NCBI GenBank assembly: GCA_012845835.1
Contig: JABAKD010000011.1
Span: forward strand, 4,882,697 to 4,946,696
Reading direction: 5' to 3'
From: Undaria pinnatifida
Lineage: Eukaryota; Sar; Phaeophyceae; Laminariales; Alariaceae
Length of the DNA: 64,000 nucleotides
Part shown: piece after piece, positions 54,101-64,000 of the stretch
Position numbering within the stretch: the first letter of the stretch is position 1
How the letters are laid out: every line of letters starts with the position of its first letter
The notes under the pieces: generated by a model
Told to the model about the DNA's origin: nothing
The model's input: the letters and a program-made list of their open reading frames with translations, nothing else
The model's database searches: none
Made by a program: the position numbers and the translations under genes

Positions 54101-57100
54101 TTTTTTTGGCTTGCTTTCGTCGGAAATACTTTTTCTTGTGTTTATCGCAACTTTTTACAGTGCCCCGGCCCTCCGATGAGAAATACGTTGGTTTCGGGCT
54201 ACATTTCTTATTTGAGAAAAAAATAAGACTTGCTTTCGCGGGAAATGTTTTGTGTTATCGCAGGTTTTACGGTACCGGCCGGCCGATAAGAAACCGAGGT
54301 GTCGGTCTCAGGCAAGATTTCATGTTTTGAGAAAAGGTATGCTCTACACTGACTTCAGCATAACAGCTGTCGAATTTCGTGTTTGCCCCGTAATTTTTAG
54401 GCTGAGCCTTTCTTGCGGGGCTCCTTTTTCCTATGAGAGATCCGGTAATGTATTGCAGGTTTAACTCGCTTTTTCAGAAGAAACTTTTCTTTTAGCTCGC
54501 CTTCATCCAGAAACACCTCGCGTTTATCGTGCTTATTGCATGCGTAGCTTGAAAATCGCCGGAAACAGTATTTCGCGACTTTAATGGCAAGTAAAAAAAA
54601 AAGTCACGTTTCGAGATAACTCTTGGAAGCCACGCCGCGAAGTCATGGTTCGAAGCCACGTTCCGGATCGAGTGACACTTCGAAGTCGCGTTTCCAAGTC
54701 GCGGTATAATGCTGCACCTCTTACAGGTTATCTATCATTGTGAAACATCGAAACGGAAATATATATACGGAAAATCTAACGTAGACGCCATGTTTCCACT
54801 CTGGAACACGGCTAAGATATATGCATGTTGTAAAAGGACGATGCCGCCGCAACTGTAATCTCAACTATGCCCATTCTTTACCACCACGCGCCATAAAAAT
54901 AGTCGAATAACGAATACTAGTTGTGCGCTTCTTGGTTTTCTGTTTTCTTCTACTTCTGTGGGAATGTCTTATTATTAGTGTGAGAGATCGACGCTGAAGC
55001 TCACTCCTTGGTTTTCTGTTTTCTTCTACTTCTCTGTGGGAATGTCTTATTATCAGCGTTAGAGATCAACGCTGACGCTCATGCTACACGTTTGTCGGCC
55101 GGCAAAAGTTGAGCAAAAAATATATAACGCATCCCCCCAATATATTCACGACCACAGCGGTAACAAAAATAAACAGGCAATTCGACTTCACAATGCACTC
55201 CCCCTATGTCGAAGTCCACAACGGTGGGAAAAAAAAGAAGACAGACATTCGATTTTTCTTACCTGCCCGAGGTCTGCGTCCTCTGGCGGCGGATCTCGCT
55301 CGCTGATTTGCGACAGCCCCGGTACAAACCTCCCCTCTAGCACTCTCGTGCAAAGCCCGGGGTCGGCACATATCTGGCCGTAAGCGAAAGTTACAACAAC
55401 AGGAAACAAGAAAAGAGCATCCAACGACGCAGGGCTGAGAAAGGAAGTGGAGAAATGTGGTGTCGTATCGATAAAAAAAAAACAGCGCTTTCGTATCCGG
55501 TGCGAAGCCGAACCACGCCGGGTGTCACGTCTTTTTTCTGCATGATACGTCGCATGTGCTCCGCACGACAAGGGTGAATGCTACACAGGAGATAACACCC
55601 TCAATAATAGGATACAAAGCCCTCGACACCCCGTGCAGGGAGCAGCCGTGCACAATTCGAACACCGCTGACGGGTGGCTGATTAACTTGGCTTACTGGTT
55701 GATTAGGTTGGTTAGATTATTGATTGTCACACCTCCGCGCGAAAAGGGGACGGGTTAACATACACGGACGCTAGATCGCGCCTTCTGTGCCCCCTGCTGG
55801 GGGCAACCGTGGGGCAACCGTGCACATTGTTAATGTACGTGCAAAGGGCTAATATAGCTGCAGTATGCTCAACTTCGTCGGTTCTATCGACGCATTCTTA
55901 CACTCGACCATACATGAGCACCAGAAGACGCCCTGGTACGATTTTAGTGCACACAGGGCATGGCTGCTTCAAAATCAAGTATGATGGCTCTACCGACGAG
56001 TCCGAGGGCTTTACCGACGAGTCCGTGGACTATATCGACGAGTCCGTTGACTTTACCGACGAGTCGGACTGCTCTCCCGACGAGTGCGTCGGCTTTGCCG
56101 ACGAGTCCACCGGCTTTACCTACGAGTTCATATACTCTACCGACGAGTCAACCGACTGTACCGACGGTTCCGCCGGCCTTACCGACGAGTCCGTCGATTC
56201 TGCCGACGCGTTCTTACATGAGAAACGCCCGAACCCGACCCCAGGGGTGGCGCATCATCCTCTCCCTCCATCAAGCGGCCGGCCCACTCTCCCAGGGACC
56301 TGCAATCAGATCGTGCAGATCGTACAGATCGTACAGATCGTACAGATCGTACAACGGATTCCAATACGGGCGTATCACGTCGAAGTTGGGAAGAAAAAAA
56401 AAAAAAACGCTTCCGCATGGGAGACAGAACGATCTCGTGGTAAGGTTGTCCTTCTCACGGTATTTTCGTTGGTAAGCGCTTTCAAGCCACGGGGGTATCT
56501 CGATTCCAAAAAACAGATTACCGTCACAGCCCGTGGTTATCAGTCGCCAGAATGGTCGGCACGTCAATGTATGATGTATGGCATAATGGATGAACCCAGG
56601 TGTAAAGGGCACAGGCTGGCTCGCGGAGACAGAAGTCACGTAATCCGGAGTGCCATCGGGCTGTGAAGAGAAGTAGAAAGTATATATGAAGGGAACGAAG
56701 GAAGGAAAAAGTGCAGGAAAGTGCAGTGCCACTCAGGGCTTTTCTCACTCCCTCACGTGGTGACCCTAATCATGAGATTAGGGACCACTTCATTTATTTT
56801 ATTATATCCGTTCGGGAAACCATAGGTTCCCCCGCATCTCCGAAGATGCTACACCAAAATACCACATAGTAAATCAGATTTGTGCACGGGCATAAACCAA
56901 CATGGCAACCTTCAACCTTAGAACCCTATTGGGCACCATGTGCTTATGCACACCAGAAATGAAAATTTTCTCAAGGCTCCGTCCGGTAGGGGGGGGCACT
57001 TCTGGGAGGGCTCGCGCGAATGGACAGTAAACAAGCTACTGGTAGAGCTGTGAGTCGGCAGGATTTCACCACCGCTAACTAATCGGTAGGTGCTGTTGGC

Positions 57101-60100
57101 CGACTAACTGACTTTAGTCGGCAAGTCGGCTGGCGAATCCAGCTGATGGCCAGCCGGTTTGCTGACTAAAGTCAGGGGAAGCAAGTGAGCCAAATCGGCT
57201 CCCCTCGGCCGGGGGGGGGAGGGGGGGGCGGCGCTCAAAAAGGAAAAAAATGCGTCCCACATTAAACGACCCCTGTTGATTTGGGATTTTCAGTATGACA
57301 ATTACCTATCAGTTTCGTGCCGTTTCGGGCTTTTGGACTATTGTTGGGTACCTAGTAGTACCTGGGTGGCGTTCTTGATGGTAGACTGCTGTGAGCTCTC
57401 GCTTACTAGCTCACTCTTCTCTGAGGTCTTACGCACGAGTTCTCTTCTCGGAGGTCTCACGCATGAGAACTGTGCTCGACTTGCCTCTACCCTGTGGTTG
57501 GAAGACGTAATACAATGACTCGAAACCTACCCCGCTTGGACCTAACGAACAACCACTTCTACGAGTATGGAAACCAAATAAGTCGGACTGTCGGCACCTT
57601 CGGGAAACGACTAACTATTAATCCGACTAAGAACTAGTTGGTGATTTAATTCGTGCCGGCTTACAGCTCTCAAAAGAAAACATTTTGGGGAATCTAAACG
57701 GTTTGTGCGTTACGGCTTCTGCGAGACGCATACGTAGCCGCCATGGATTGATTCGTCCCGCTGCGCCAGCAATACCTGGTACTGGTATATATTAACCCTT
57801 TTAGCACCGCAGTCCCGACACGGGGACAAAACACTTGGAGTTAGACTAGGAAAACATTAAAAAAAATAGGAGTTGGAAATTTCATATTTAGCACCAAACC
57901 CGGTACGAGCGAAAATCGGGGTACGACAGCCTAAGGGTCGTTCCTAATGAACGCAAAAAAAAAAAAGCGAATCCTGACAAAATGTCAAGATTCCTGACAT
58001 TTTTGAAATTCTGAAATGTCACGTCTTCAAAACAAAAATCTCGTTTATTTATTTCGTGAGGAATCCTGGCATCATTTTTTATGGAAAATGTTGAAAAACG
58101 ATTCAAAGTCCGGATTCCTGACAAATACCGCGATTCGCGACAATGTCCCGTTTTTTTTTGTCAGGATTCCTGCCACTTGTTGTGCTCGCTTGGAACGATC
58201 CTGTTATGGTAGCCTTATGTAGTTGTCGCCTGGGAATAGGGGTGCGGAAGTACGAGCGAATACTGTACCGCTGGATGTGCTGCGCGCGTGTCTTTACCGC
58301 CCCCTACGTTTCACAGTTCGGACGAAAATCCCATGCTCCTGTATATAGCCCGAGTTTGCTTCGTCTGACGTATGCTGTAATCTTCCTTTTCATTCGTCGT
58401 GTTTTCCCTCTGAGGACCCAAAGAAGCTAAAAGCGAAATTACCACGCTTGAGTTCTGTAGGGTTTGTGGATTCCGGGTAAGGGTATGGGGGTCTTACAGA
58501 ACTTCCAGAAGTTCCGGGTACGGGTATGGAAGTGTTACATAACTTCCAAAAGTTCCGGGTATTGTGGCACAGGCATACAGAACTCGCAGAAGTTGCGGGC
58601 GGGTACAAGACATGCTGTACCCGTACCCCGGGTATTGTGGCACGGACCTTACAGAACTCACAGAGTTCCGGGTATGGGTATGAAAGTCTTACAGAACTTC
58701 CAGATGTTCCGGGTACGGGTATGAAAGTCTTACAAAACTTCCAGAACTTCCGGGTATTGTGGCACGGGCGTATAGAACTTCCAGAAGTTCCCGGAAGGTA
58801 TAAACATGCTGTACCCATACCCCGGGTCTTTGTGGTACCGGCGTACAGAACTTCCATAAGTTCCGGGTACGCGTATGGGTGTCCTACAGAACCTACAGAA
58901 GTTCTTTGTAGGGTAATACCCGGGGTAAATACCCCGGGTATGGTTTTCTGTGTACCCTACAGACAGAACGAAGATAGAAAGTTCGGGTACGGGTATGAAT
59001 GCCGTACATAACTCACAGACGTTCCGGGTACCGGTAGGGATGTACAGAACTCACAGAAATCCCGGGTACGGGTAATTCCCCGGTAAGTACCCCCCTCAAA
59101 AGGGGCGAAAAAACAGCAAAATTGACTCGTCAAAAAAAGACACAACTTTTCAGCGCATTTCCAATTACTACGATTGGCATACTGCATACACTGCACTCAT
59201 AGGAAGTAACATATACGTCTACTACTACTGCTCTTCTGTAACACAGATCATATACCATAGCGTACCCCGGCTGTGGCCCCTCAACTTAAGTAATTGCGGT
59301 CGCAAGCCCAATTTTTCCACTAGCTCGATAAGCCAAGTGCCACCACGAAGAAGAAGCAAAGCCCCCGAGAACACAGAGAATAGTTCGAGACTTCGATTAT
59401 ATGATAGCGAGATCTGCATGAGACCTATTCCGATCGGAAAAAAAAAACATTGACAATACGCAATACGTGGTTTCCCGAGAGGAGGAAAAAAATCGTTGTT
59501 TCAAGTAGATCGAATCGAATTCAATTCGATTCATAAAAATGAGTAACTTCAATTCAACAGTGTCCTTCGTTATTACGTTAATACGTGCCCTTAGAAACGA
59601 AATATTTGCCCTCAGAAGCGAAAGAAAGAAAAAACAGCAGGTGCTCTTATTGTACATTGTACTGCTTGCTGTGTTCGGTGTTCGGTTTGTGGGACTGACA
59701 AAACATGACATCCTAATTAATGCGTAATACACTTTTCGGCTTAAACCTGAATTAATAGACTAGTCTACAGAGCTCCCCGGGTATAGTAACAAAGGTATAC
59801 CCGTACCCCGGGTATTGTGCCACAGTCTTACAGGAGTCACAAACTCTCCGGGTGAGGGTATGTGGATCTTACAGAACTTCCAAAAGTTCCGGGTACGGGT
59901 ACGGATGTCTTGCAGAACTTCCAGAAGTTCCGGGTATTGAGGCACAGGCGTACAGAGCTCACAGAAGCTCCGAGCGGGTACAAAACATGCTGTACCCGTA
60001 CCCCGGGTATTGTGGCCACGGGCGTACAGAACTGCCAGAAGTTCCGGGTACGGGTATGAATGCCCTACAGAACTTACAGAAGTTCCGGGTACGGGTATGA

Positions 60101-63100
60101 ATGCCCTACAGAACTTACAGAAGATTCGTATTTCTAGGGTAATACCCGGGGTATGGGTACGGTTTGTACGTACCCTACAGAACACTACCTTGGAAATTAC
60201 CATACCGTACCAAATACGGGGGAAACGCGCATACCAAGAGCGGGTTTCCGTCGGTAGAGTCTGGTGGGGAGCTGGATACCAGTGCAACACCATTTTACAA
60301 CAGCATCAGAACCCAGTGAATTAGTCCTACTACGGAATAAATGTTAACTATTAATAGTACCTGGCATATTAGTTCTAACACCGAGTACCCGATATCTAAA
60401 CAATTTACAAACCGGCAACCGCCTGCATGCAAAGAATTATCAACGCTGAACCGTTGACAAAGATGAAAAACTTCCACCTTAATAACCCAACTAAAGCCAG
60501 CCTCACGTTAATGGAAACAAAAATTGCTGGGAATGACAGCAGTGCGGGACAATTTTTGCATTTGTAGAAAGCTTACAGACAGGTAGCGCAACTAGAAATG
60601 CACCCGCGTTGTAGGAGACAAACTACTTGGAATTAGAGCGGGATGAGTTTTGCCGCGCTAAAGCTTTTAAATTTGGCGATAAGTCACGTGGGATGTAGCG
60701 TAGGATATCTTTTCAAGCCCTAAAATAGCCAAAAATGAAGAGCAGGGTGTGTGTGTTTTTATCTCCCTGCTATACGTACCTCCCGCAAAGTATTACGACG
60801 GGCGACGTCCCCGCCTCACGGGCCTCGTCGCCGTCGTGCGCAGTCGTCGCCGCTTCGAGAACCTCCCTCGTGCCGACCTGGAACGCAGAGCACTCCGCCA
60901 CGCCGAGCATACCATGCCAAAGGATAGCGCGGGCACGGCCAACGGCACCCTGATGGAGGGAAAGTCGAGGGTTTATGACAAGAATAAGGCGGGAAAAGCC
61001 GTTGCGGAGGGGGGCGGGGGCGGGGGGCGTGTGCTCATTTGCTGCTTGCCTTAATCGTATGATCATTGACCACGTGTCCCTTTCCAGAAGGATCACCAAA
61101 GAAGGGGTGGCGGGGAAAAGCCTAGTGTCAGACGATACGAACGTTAATGCTATAGGAACGAAAGTTAATGCTATAGGAGACGTCCAAAGGTCAACAAGTA
61201 TACCTGGTATTCGACTTCGCGTGACAGCGTGGGGTTACCGGAACCTGGAGGTGTAGCCTACAGTCTAGCGTTAGACGACCCGGATGTTGATGCTTGAATA
61301 GGTGAATGGAGGTGAACACATAGGTGGATACCTGGTGTGGTGCTTCGCGTGACAGCGTGGAGTTAAAGAAAAAAAGGAGGTTTAGCCCGCGGCAATAGTC
61401 AGACGACTCGAGTGTTTCAGGAGCTGCGCCAAGGTCAACAGATGCACCCGGTGTGGTACTTTGGTGACGGCGTGGGGTTTGACGGAAGCGGGAGGTTTAG
61501 CCTAAAGTCTGGTATTGGACGACACGAACGATATGGATCGAACGCTTTGGGAGGATGAACCACCGTTAGTAAATGTACCTGGTATTCGACTTCGCGTGAT
61601 AACGTGTGGTTACCGGGAAGTCTAGTATTGGACGACACGAATGTTACTGTTTTAGGAGGTGAGCCAAGGGCAATAAGCGTAGACGGTGTGTGACTTTGCG
61701 TAACTGCGTGGTGTTATCGAAAAGAATGCGAGGTTTAGCCTACGGCAAAAAGCGGTTTTCTTGCATGGCTCGCTCCTTGCTTGGACCGCGCGGTTTTGCT
61801 CACCCTGAATGCAGCGGCGGTCTGTGGCCCAACATCCAGAGGGTAGAAGCCCTTGGGGATGCCGTCGGCGAGAAATGCGTCCATGGTCTGCAAGAATGGA
61901 CGGAATACGACCGACACAGACGATTCCCGTCAATGTAGAACGTGATGTGCAGAACGGAATAGGACAGACAAAGACAACTCTCCGCGAGTGTAGCACATGG
62001 TGTGCAGAAGAAATACGACGGGCAAAAGGAAACTCTCGATCGGCGTAGTACATGGTGTGCAGACGGAACATGACAGGCAAAGACAAATGTCGTCAGTGTA
62101 GCACATGAGTGCAGACAGAATACGACAAAGACTACTCTCCCTCAGTGTAGTACATGATCTGCAGACGGAATATGCCGAAGATAAAGACAACTCTCGTCAG
62201 GGTAGCATGTGATGTGCAGACGGAATGCGACAATGACAACAACTCACCCTTAGTGTAGTACGTTGTCTGCAGACGGAATACGACAGCTAATGCAACTCTC
62301 GTCAGCGTAGTACATGGTCTGTAGATGGTATACCACGGACAAATACAACTCTCTTGTCAGCGTAGTGCATGGTCTGTAGATGGTATACCACGGACAAATA
62401 CAACTCTCTTGTCAGCGTAGTACATGGTCTGTGGGCTTGCTGTGGCAGACAAAGACAACCCTCGCCGGTGTGATGAGCTCAACACCCTTGGCAGTGCGTC
62501 AACGTTTGTTGACGACAAACTTACCATTACTGTAAGATGGTGTCGGCAGTGGAAGAAAGGGTTGATCTACTTTTTTTAACCCATCCGCCCAAGGATTCCA
62601 GTAGGGGCCCCCCACTAAGGCGGTCTGAATAGTGCGGTATTCCTATATAAGGCGCTATCCCGATATAAGGCGGTCCAAAACCGCTTTGCTTGACTGAGGA
62701 ATTTCCCTCATAACTTGGATTGAATAAGCCAGCTTCCCCCAACAAGGCGGTCATATTGCCCTGGCACACCTTCGCCTCACCCCTATTGAAGTATATCAAA
62801 AACGGGCTGCTGACGCAGGGGGTGTGGGCAAAAGCACGTCGAATGTTTTCATTGTGGCGACTGCAAGACGAATGACCGCCTTCAGATCGTCAATCGCGCA
62901 CCAAGGAAACGGTGGAAGTCCTGAAGGGAAACTGTGTGACTTGAACACCGATATGTCTCCAAGCGCACCGGTGGCCCACATAACATCAGGACCCCTAACC
63001 CAACGCCACCATCTGTTTCGTGCGCGGGCACCTCCCATGTGTGCCGACAGCTACAGGTACGGAGCGACGATATGCCCATATTTTGCCGATAGCTACCGGT

Positions 63101-63662
63101 TCGGAACTGTCGTACCGTAGACCGCACACTCGGATCAACCTCCGACGTTGCGCGTCTCCGAAGTATTGGAAAGATTGGCAGCAAACACTACCAAGTAGCC
63201 GCGGGAGGCGATGCCATCATTTTCTTCCACTCAAAACGCTTCGGTACAAAACGTTTGACAAGACGCTGAATCTGCGAGAAACGTTGCGTAACACGCTGAA
63301 TCCGAAAAAACGTTGTTTTGGTAAGAGGCTGCATCTGCAAGATCAAGGTTTTCCCCTATCACCTCTCCGTCGTACTCGAATCCCATCGCAGGGTCCTCCG
63401 GCTCTATGTCTAGCACCTCGCTTCCGCCCCCGCCGCCGCCGCCACCGCCGCCGTCACCAGCCCCAGGCAACTCGGCACCCGCTGAAGCGACCCCCTGACC
63501 GCTGCTTCGTCTGTTCTCGCTGGCGGTGGCATCGGTTTCGCGGTTCGCGCCGCCGAGTTCGTTTTCGTTTTCGCCGTCGTCGCCGGGAAGGGCTTGCCCA
63601 GGAAGGGGGCCGTGTTCGTCGACTTCAATGTCACCCACCACGAAGTCGGTTGGGAGAATCAC
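51127..63662 (-). CDS. PGK-like protein, 3-prime six exons (partial), likely pseudoenzyme
   Basis: Exons: 63363-63662, 61804-61887, 60780-60949, 56218-56299, 55263-55373, 51127-51210; five GT-AG introns with matching phases encode 276 residues. The 5-prime part lies beyond the right edge. The order of conserved positions follows the C-terminal domain of phosphoglycerate kinase: VILPTDFVVGD (PGK LPVDFV), GIPKGFYPLDVGPQTAAAF (PGK IPDGWMGLDIGP), ARAILWHGMLGVAE (PGK VWNGPMGVFE), VVILCGR (PGK IGGGDS), GVSHICADPGLCTRVLEG (PGK ISHVSTGGGASLELLEG) and RFVPGLSQI. The glycine-rich nucleotide-binding motifs GGGD and STGGGA are both replaced, and WNGP has become WHGM. Catalysis is therefore unlikely, though the exons are open and well spliced. 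An insert of about 75 residues, with a Gly run, follows VVGD. The last exon adds an acidic tail (EGGDGDEEGSEDSD). It could be a scaffold or regulator, but nothing here shows its role. Confidence 0.78.
51297..51437. repeat. CCGGCACTATAG short repeats, group 4
   Basis: The order is ATACCGGCACTATAGCGGCA, CAAGCGACTTCACAGGCACT and AACCGGCACTATAGACG, matching 39872-39985. It lies in the last intron of the PGK-like gene. Confidence 0.85.
52150..53120 (+). mobile_element. Fossil retroelement fragment, DIRS-like
   Basis: Plus-strand stretches such as FVREIEAFRVEVVLQEHPLR and, further left, a Pro/Arg-rich region ending ADYKSRLQALFYWPLV recall the region before the reverse transcriptase of tyrosine-recombinase (DIRS/Ngaro-type) retroelements, where an HPDRELV-like motif is usual. 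It is a broken, partial copy without recognisable ends. It lies in the last intron of the PGK-like gene. Assignment is from recalled family pattern. Confidence 0.35.
53397..54096 (+). repeat. 67-bp direct repeats, 633 bp apart
   Basis: AGGAGGCCTCATCTAATCCA followed by TTTAAATGATCGGTGAAGCC and GCAGAAGAATACTACAGTA occurs at 53397-53463 and, with five or so changes, at 54030-54096. The DNA between ends in a poly(T)/TTA run and a palindrome. They may mark the ends of one inserted unit. Confidence 0.85.
53973..54032 (+). other. Perfect 22-bp palindrome plus UUCG-type hairpin
   Basis: CCGCGCTGAGC and its exact inverse GCTCAGCGCGG meet at 53973-53994. Some 18 bp later CCTCCTGC-TTCGGG-GCAGGAGG can form an 8-bp hairpin whose loop starts with TTCG. 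A long T-rich stretch precedes them. This could fold as a structured RNA, but no family is recognised. Confidence 0.6.
54928..55081 (+). repeat. Tandem duplication, about 76-bp unit
   Basis: CTTGGTTTTCTGTTTTCTTC, TGTGGGAATGTCTTATTAT and GAGATC(G/A)ACGCTGA recur once, with few changes. Confidence 0.92.
55985..56217 (+). repeat. 21-bp minisatellite abutting a splice donor
   Basis: About eleven copies of a 21-bp unit, consensus TACCGACGAGTCCGTGGACT plus one base, start near 55991 and reach the donor of the PGK-like exon 56218-56299. As 21 is divisible by three, the plus strand reads as a heptapeptide repeat (TDESVDF and variants). That frame is antisense to the gene and has no other coding sign. 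Confidence 0.92.
57044..57670. mobile_element. TIR element family T2, copy 2
   Basis: The ends AGAGCTGTGAGTCGGCA and TGCCGGCTTACAGCTCT are near-perfect inverses (2 of 17 differ). Boxes shared with 45803-46203 include CAGCTGATGGCCAG, GTATGGAAACCAAAT and GTCGGCACCT. A weaker third relative may lie at 51735-52060. No target duplication is clear and no transposase is present. Confidence 0.82.
58440..59080 (+). repeat. CAGAACTTCCAGAAGTTCC tandem array 1
   Basis: The unit, about 45-60 bp long, is ACAGAACTTCCAGAAGTTCC then GGGTACGGGTATG or GGGTATTGTGGCACG. About a dozen units lie in the large intron of the PGK-like gene. The unit contains the near-palindrome GAACTTCCAGAAGTTC. Confidence 0.9.
59780..60160 (+). 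repeat. CAGAACTTCCAGAAGTTCC tandem array 2
   Basis: It uses the same unit as 58440-59080, in the same orientation, with about eight copies. Some 700 bp of unrelated A/T-richer DNA separates the arrays. Confidence 0.9.
61130..61745 (+). repeat. Tandem repeat, ~105-130-bp unit, about five copies
   Basis: ACCTGGTATTCGACTTCGCG, TGACAGCGTGGGGTTACC and GTCTAGTATTGGACGACACG recur in order near 61135, 61260, 61390, 61500 and 61620. The array ends about 60 bp from the exon at 61804-61887. Confidence 0.85.
61925..62460 (+). repeat. Tandem repeat, ~55-62-bp unit, about nine copies
   Basis: GTAGTACATGGTCTGCAGAC, GGAATACGACAGACAAAG and ACAACTCTCGTCAG recur in order. The array starts about 40 bp from the other side of the same exon. 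Confidence 0.88.
62800..63040 (-). other. Coding-like remnant of unknown family
   Basis: A minus-strand frame reads GPDVMWATGALGDISVFKSH and IDDLKAVIRLAVATMKTF. Composition is protein-like, but no splice pair links it to the PGK-like gene and it has no motif that I know. It may be part of a decayed mobile-element protein inside the intron. Confidence 0.3.
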
Positions 63663-64000
63663 CTGAAGAGTTGTTTGTGCGCAGTTTGTGTTGGTTTGAT
63701 GCTGATAATTACAATATTATGCGCGCACGAGTACCGACTCTTGCAATTTGCGGCTTTTTTGCGCTGAGAAGCCCGCCTGTCCCATAGTAATTTTTTGAAG
63801 TTTTTGTATTCCCCGAAACGATAATGCAGTTGTAAAGCTGGGTTTAATCGATCGAACGTGGTGGGTCTAAAGCTTTCGGAAGGAAGAAGACTATGTTCTG
63901 ATCGCGACGCCAAAAACGCGTCTGCACCGTCGAGTTGACTTGCAACGGAGGAAATGTGACGTGGGGTTATCAGTCTGCTGAAAATAGGAAAGCAGGCGAT
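63663..64000 (-). other. Intron of the PGK-like gene at the right edge
   Basis: The acceptor CTCTTCAG lies directly before the exon starting at 63662. I find no further exon with PGK similarity up to the edge, so the donor of this intron lies outside the window. Confidence 0.55.

Noticed and set aside
55809-56666. 285-codon plus-strand frame with TDESVDF heptapeptides
   Set aside because: The repeat part is an intronic minisatellite and the rest is antisense to a PGK-like exon. No start context or splice support was seen.
57276-57518. 80-codon plus-strand frame inside the T2 element
   Set aside because: It has no transposase motif and the second copy of the element does not preserve it.

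Overview
This window reads as nuclear DNA from a brown alga (Phaeophyceae) or a close stramenopile relative. The strongest evidence is a complete fucoxanthin-chlorophyll a/c light-harvesting gene with a heterokont-type bipartite plastid signal. Intron-rich genes with ordinary GT-AG junctions, introns of 0.4-6 kb and a heavy load of microsatellites and small mobile elements agree with this.

Four host genes can be assembled exon by exon from splice sites, reading phase and protein-family conservation. From left to right they are: (1) malonyl-CoA decarboxylase, minus strand, 15961-25445, 10 exons, 776 residues; (2) a CENP-S/MHF1 histone-fold protein, plus strand, 25913-37527, 4 exons, 232 residues, head-to-head with (1) across a 467-bp shared promoter region; (3) a fucoxanthin-chlorophyll protein, minus strand, 41667-44878, 2 exons, 218 residues; (4) the last six exons of a divergent phosphoglycerate-kinase-like gene, minus strand, 51127-63662, which continues past the right edge and has lost the canonical PGK nucleotide-binding motifs. 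An orphan coding exon (11670-11822, minus) and a 159-codon ORF with an AP2-like stretch (968-1447, minus) suggest one or two more genes on the left.

The first 16 kb are mostly repeats: a 49-bp minisatellite, tRNA-derived SINE-like units, a 233-bp near-identical duplication, a 270-bp inverted repeat pair, and a recurrent repeat core that ends in (CAA)n or (TG)n. The introns of genes 1, 2 and 4 hold terminal-inverted-repeat elements, including a 794-bp element with a 3-bp target duplication and three copies of a ~280-bp foldback MITE. They also hold minisatellites and scattered fragments of tyrosine-recombinase retroelements. Between genes 3 and 4 lies a cluster of seven full or partial ~290-bp tRNA-derived repeats.

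The genes do not form one pathway. Malonyl-CoA decarboxylase belongs to fatty-acid metabolism, MHF1 to DNA crosslink repair and centromere function, the light-harvesting protein to the plastid antenna. The PGK-like protein looks like a non-catalytic derivative of a glycolytic enzyme. The point of most interest is this putative PGK pseudoenzyme. Next are the shared MCD/MHF1 promoter and the link between microsatellite expansions and one repeat core.
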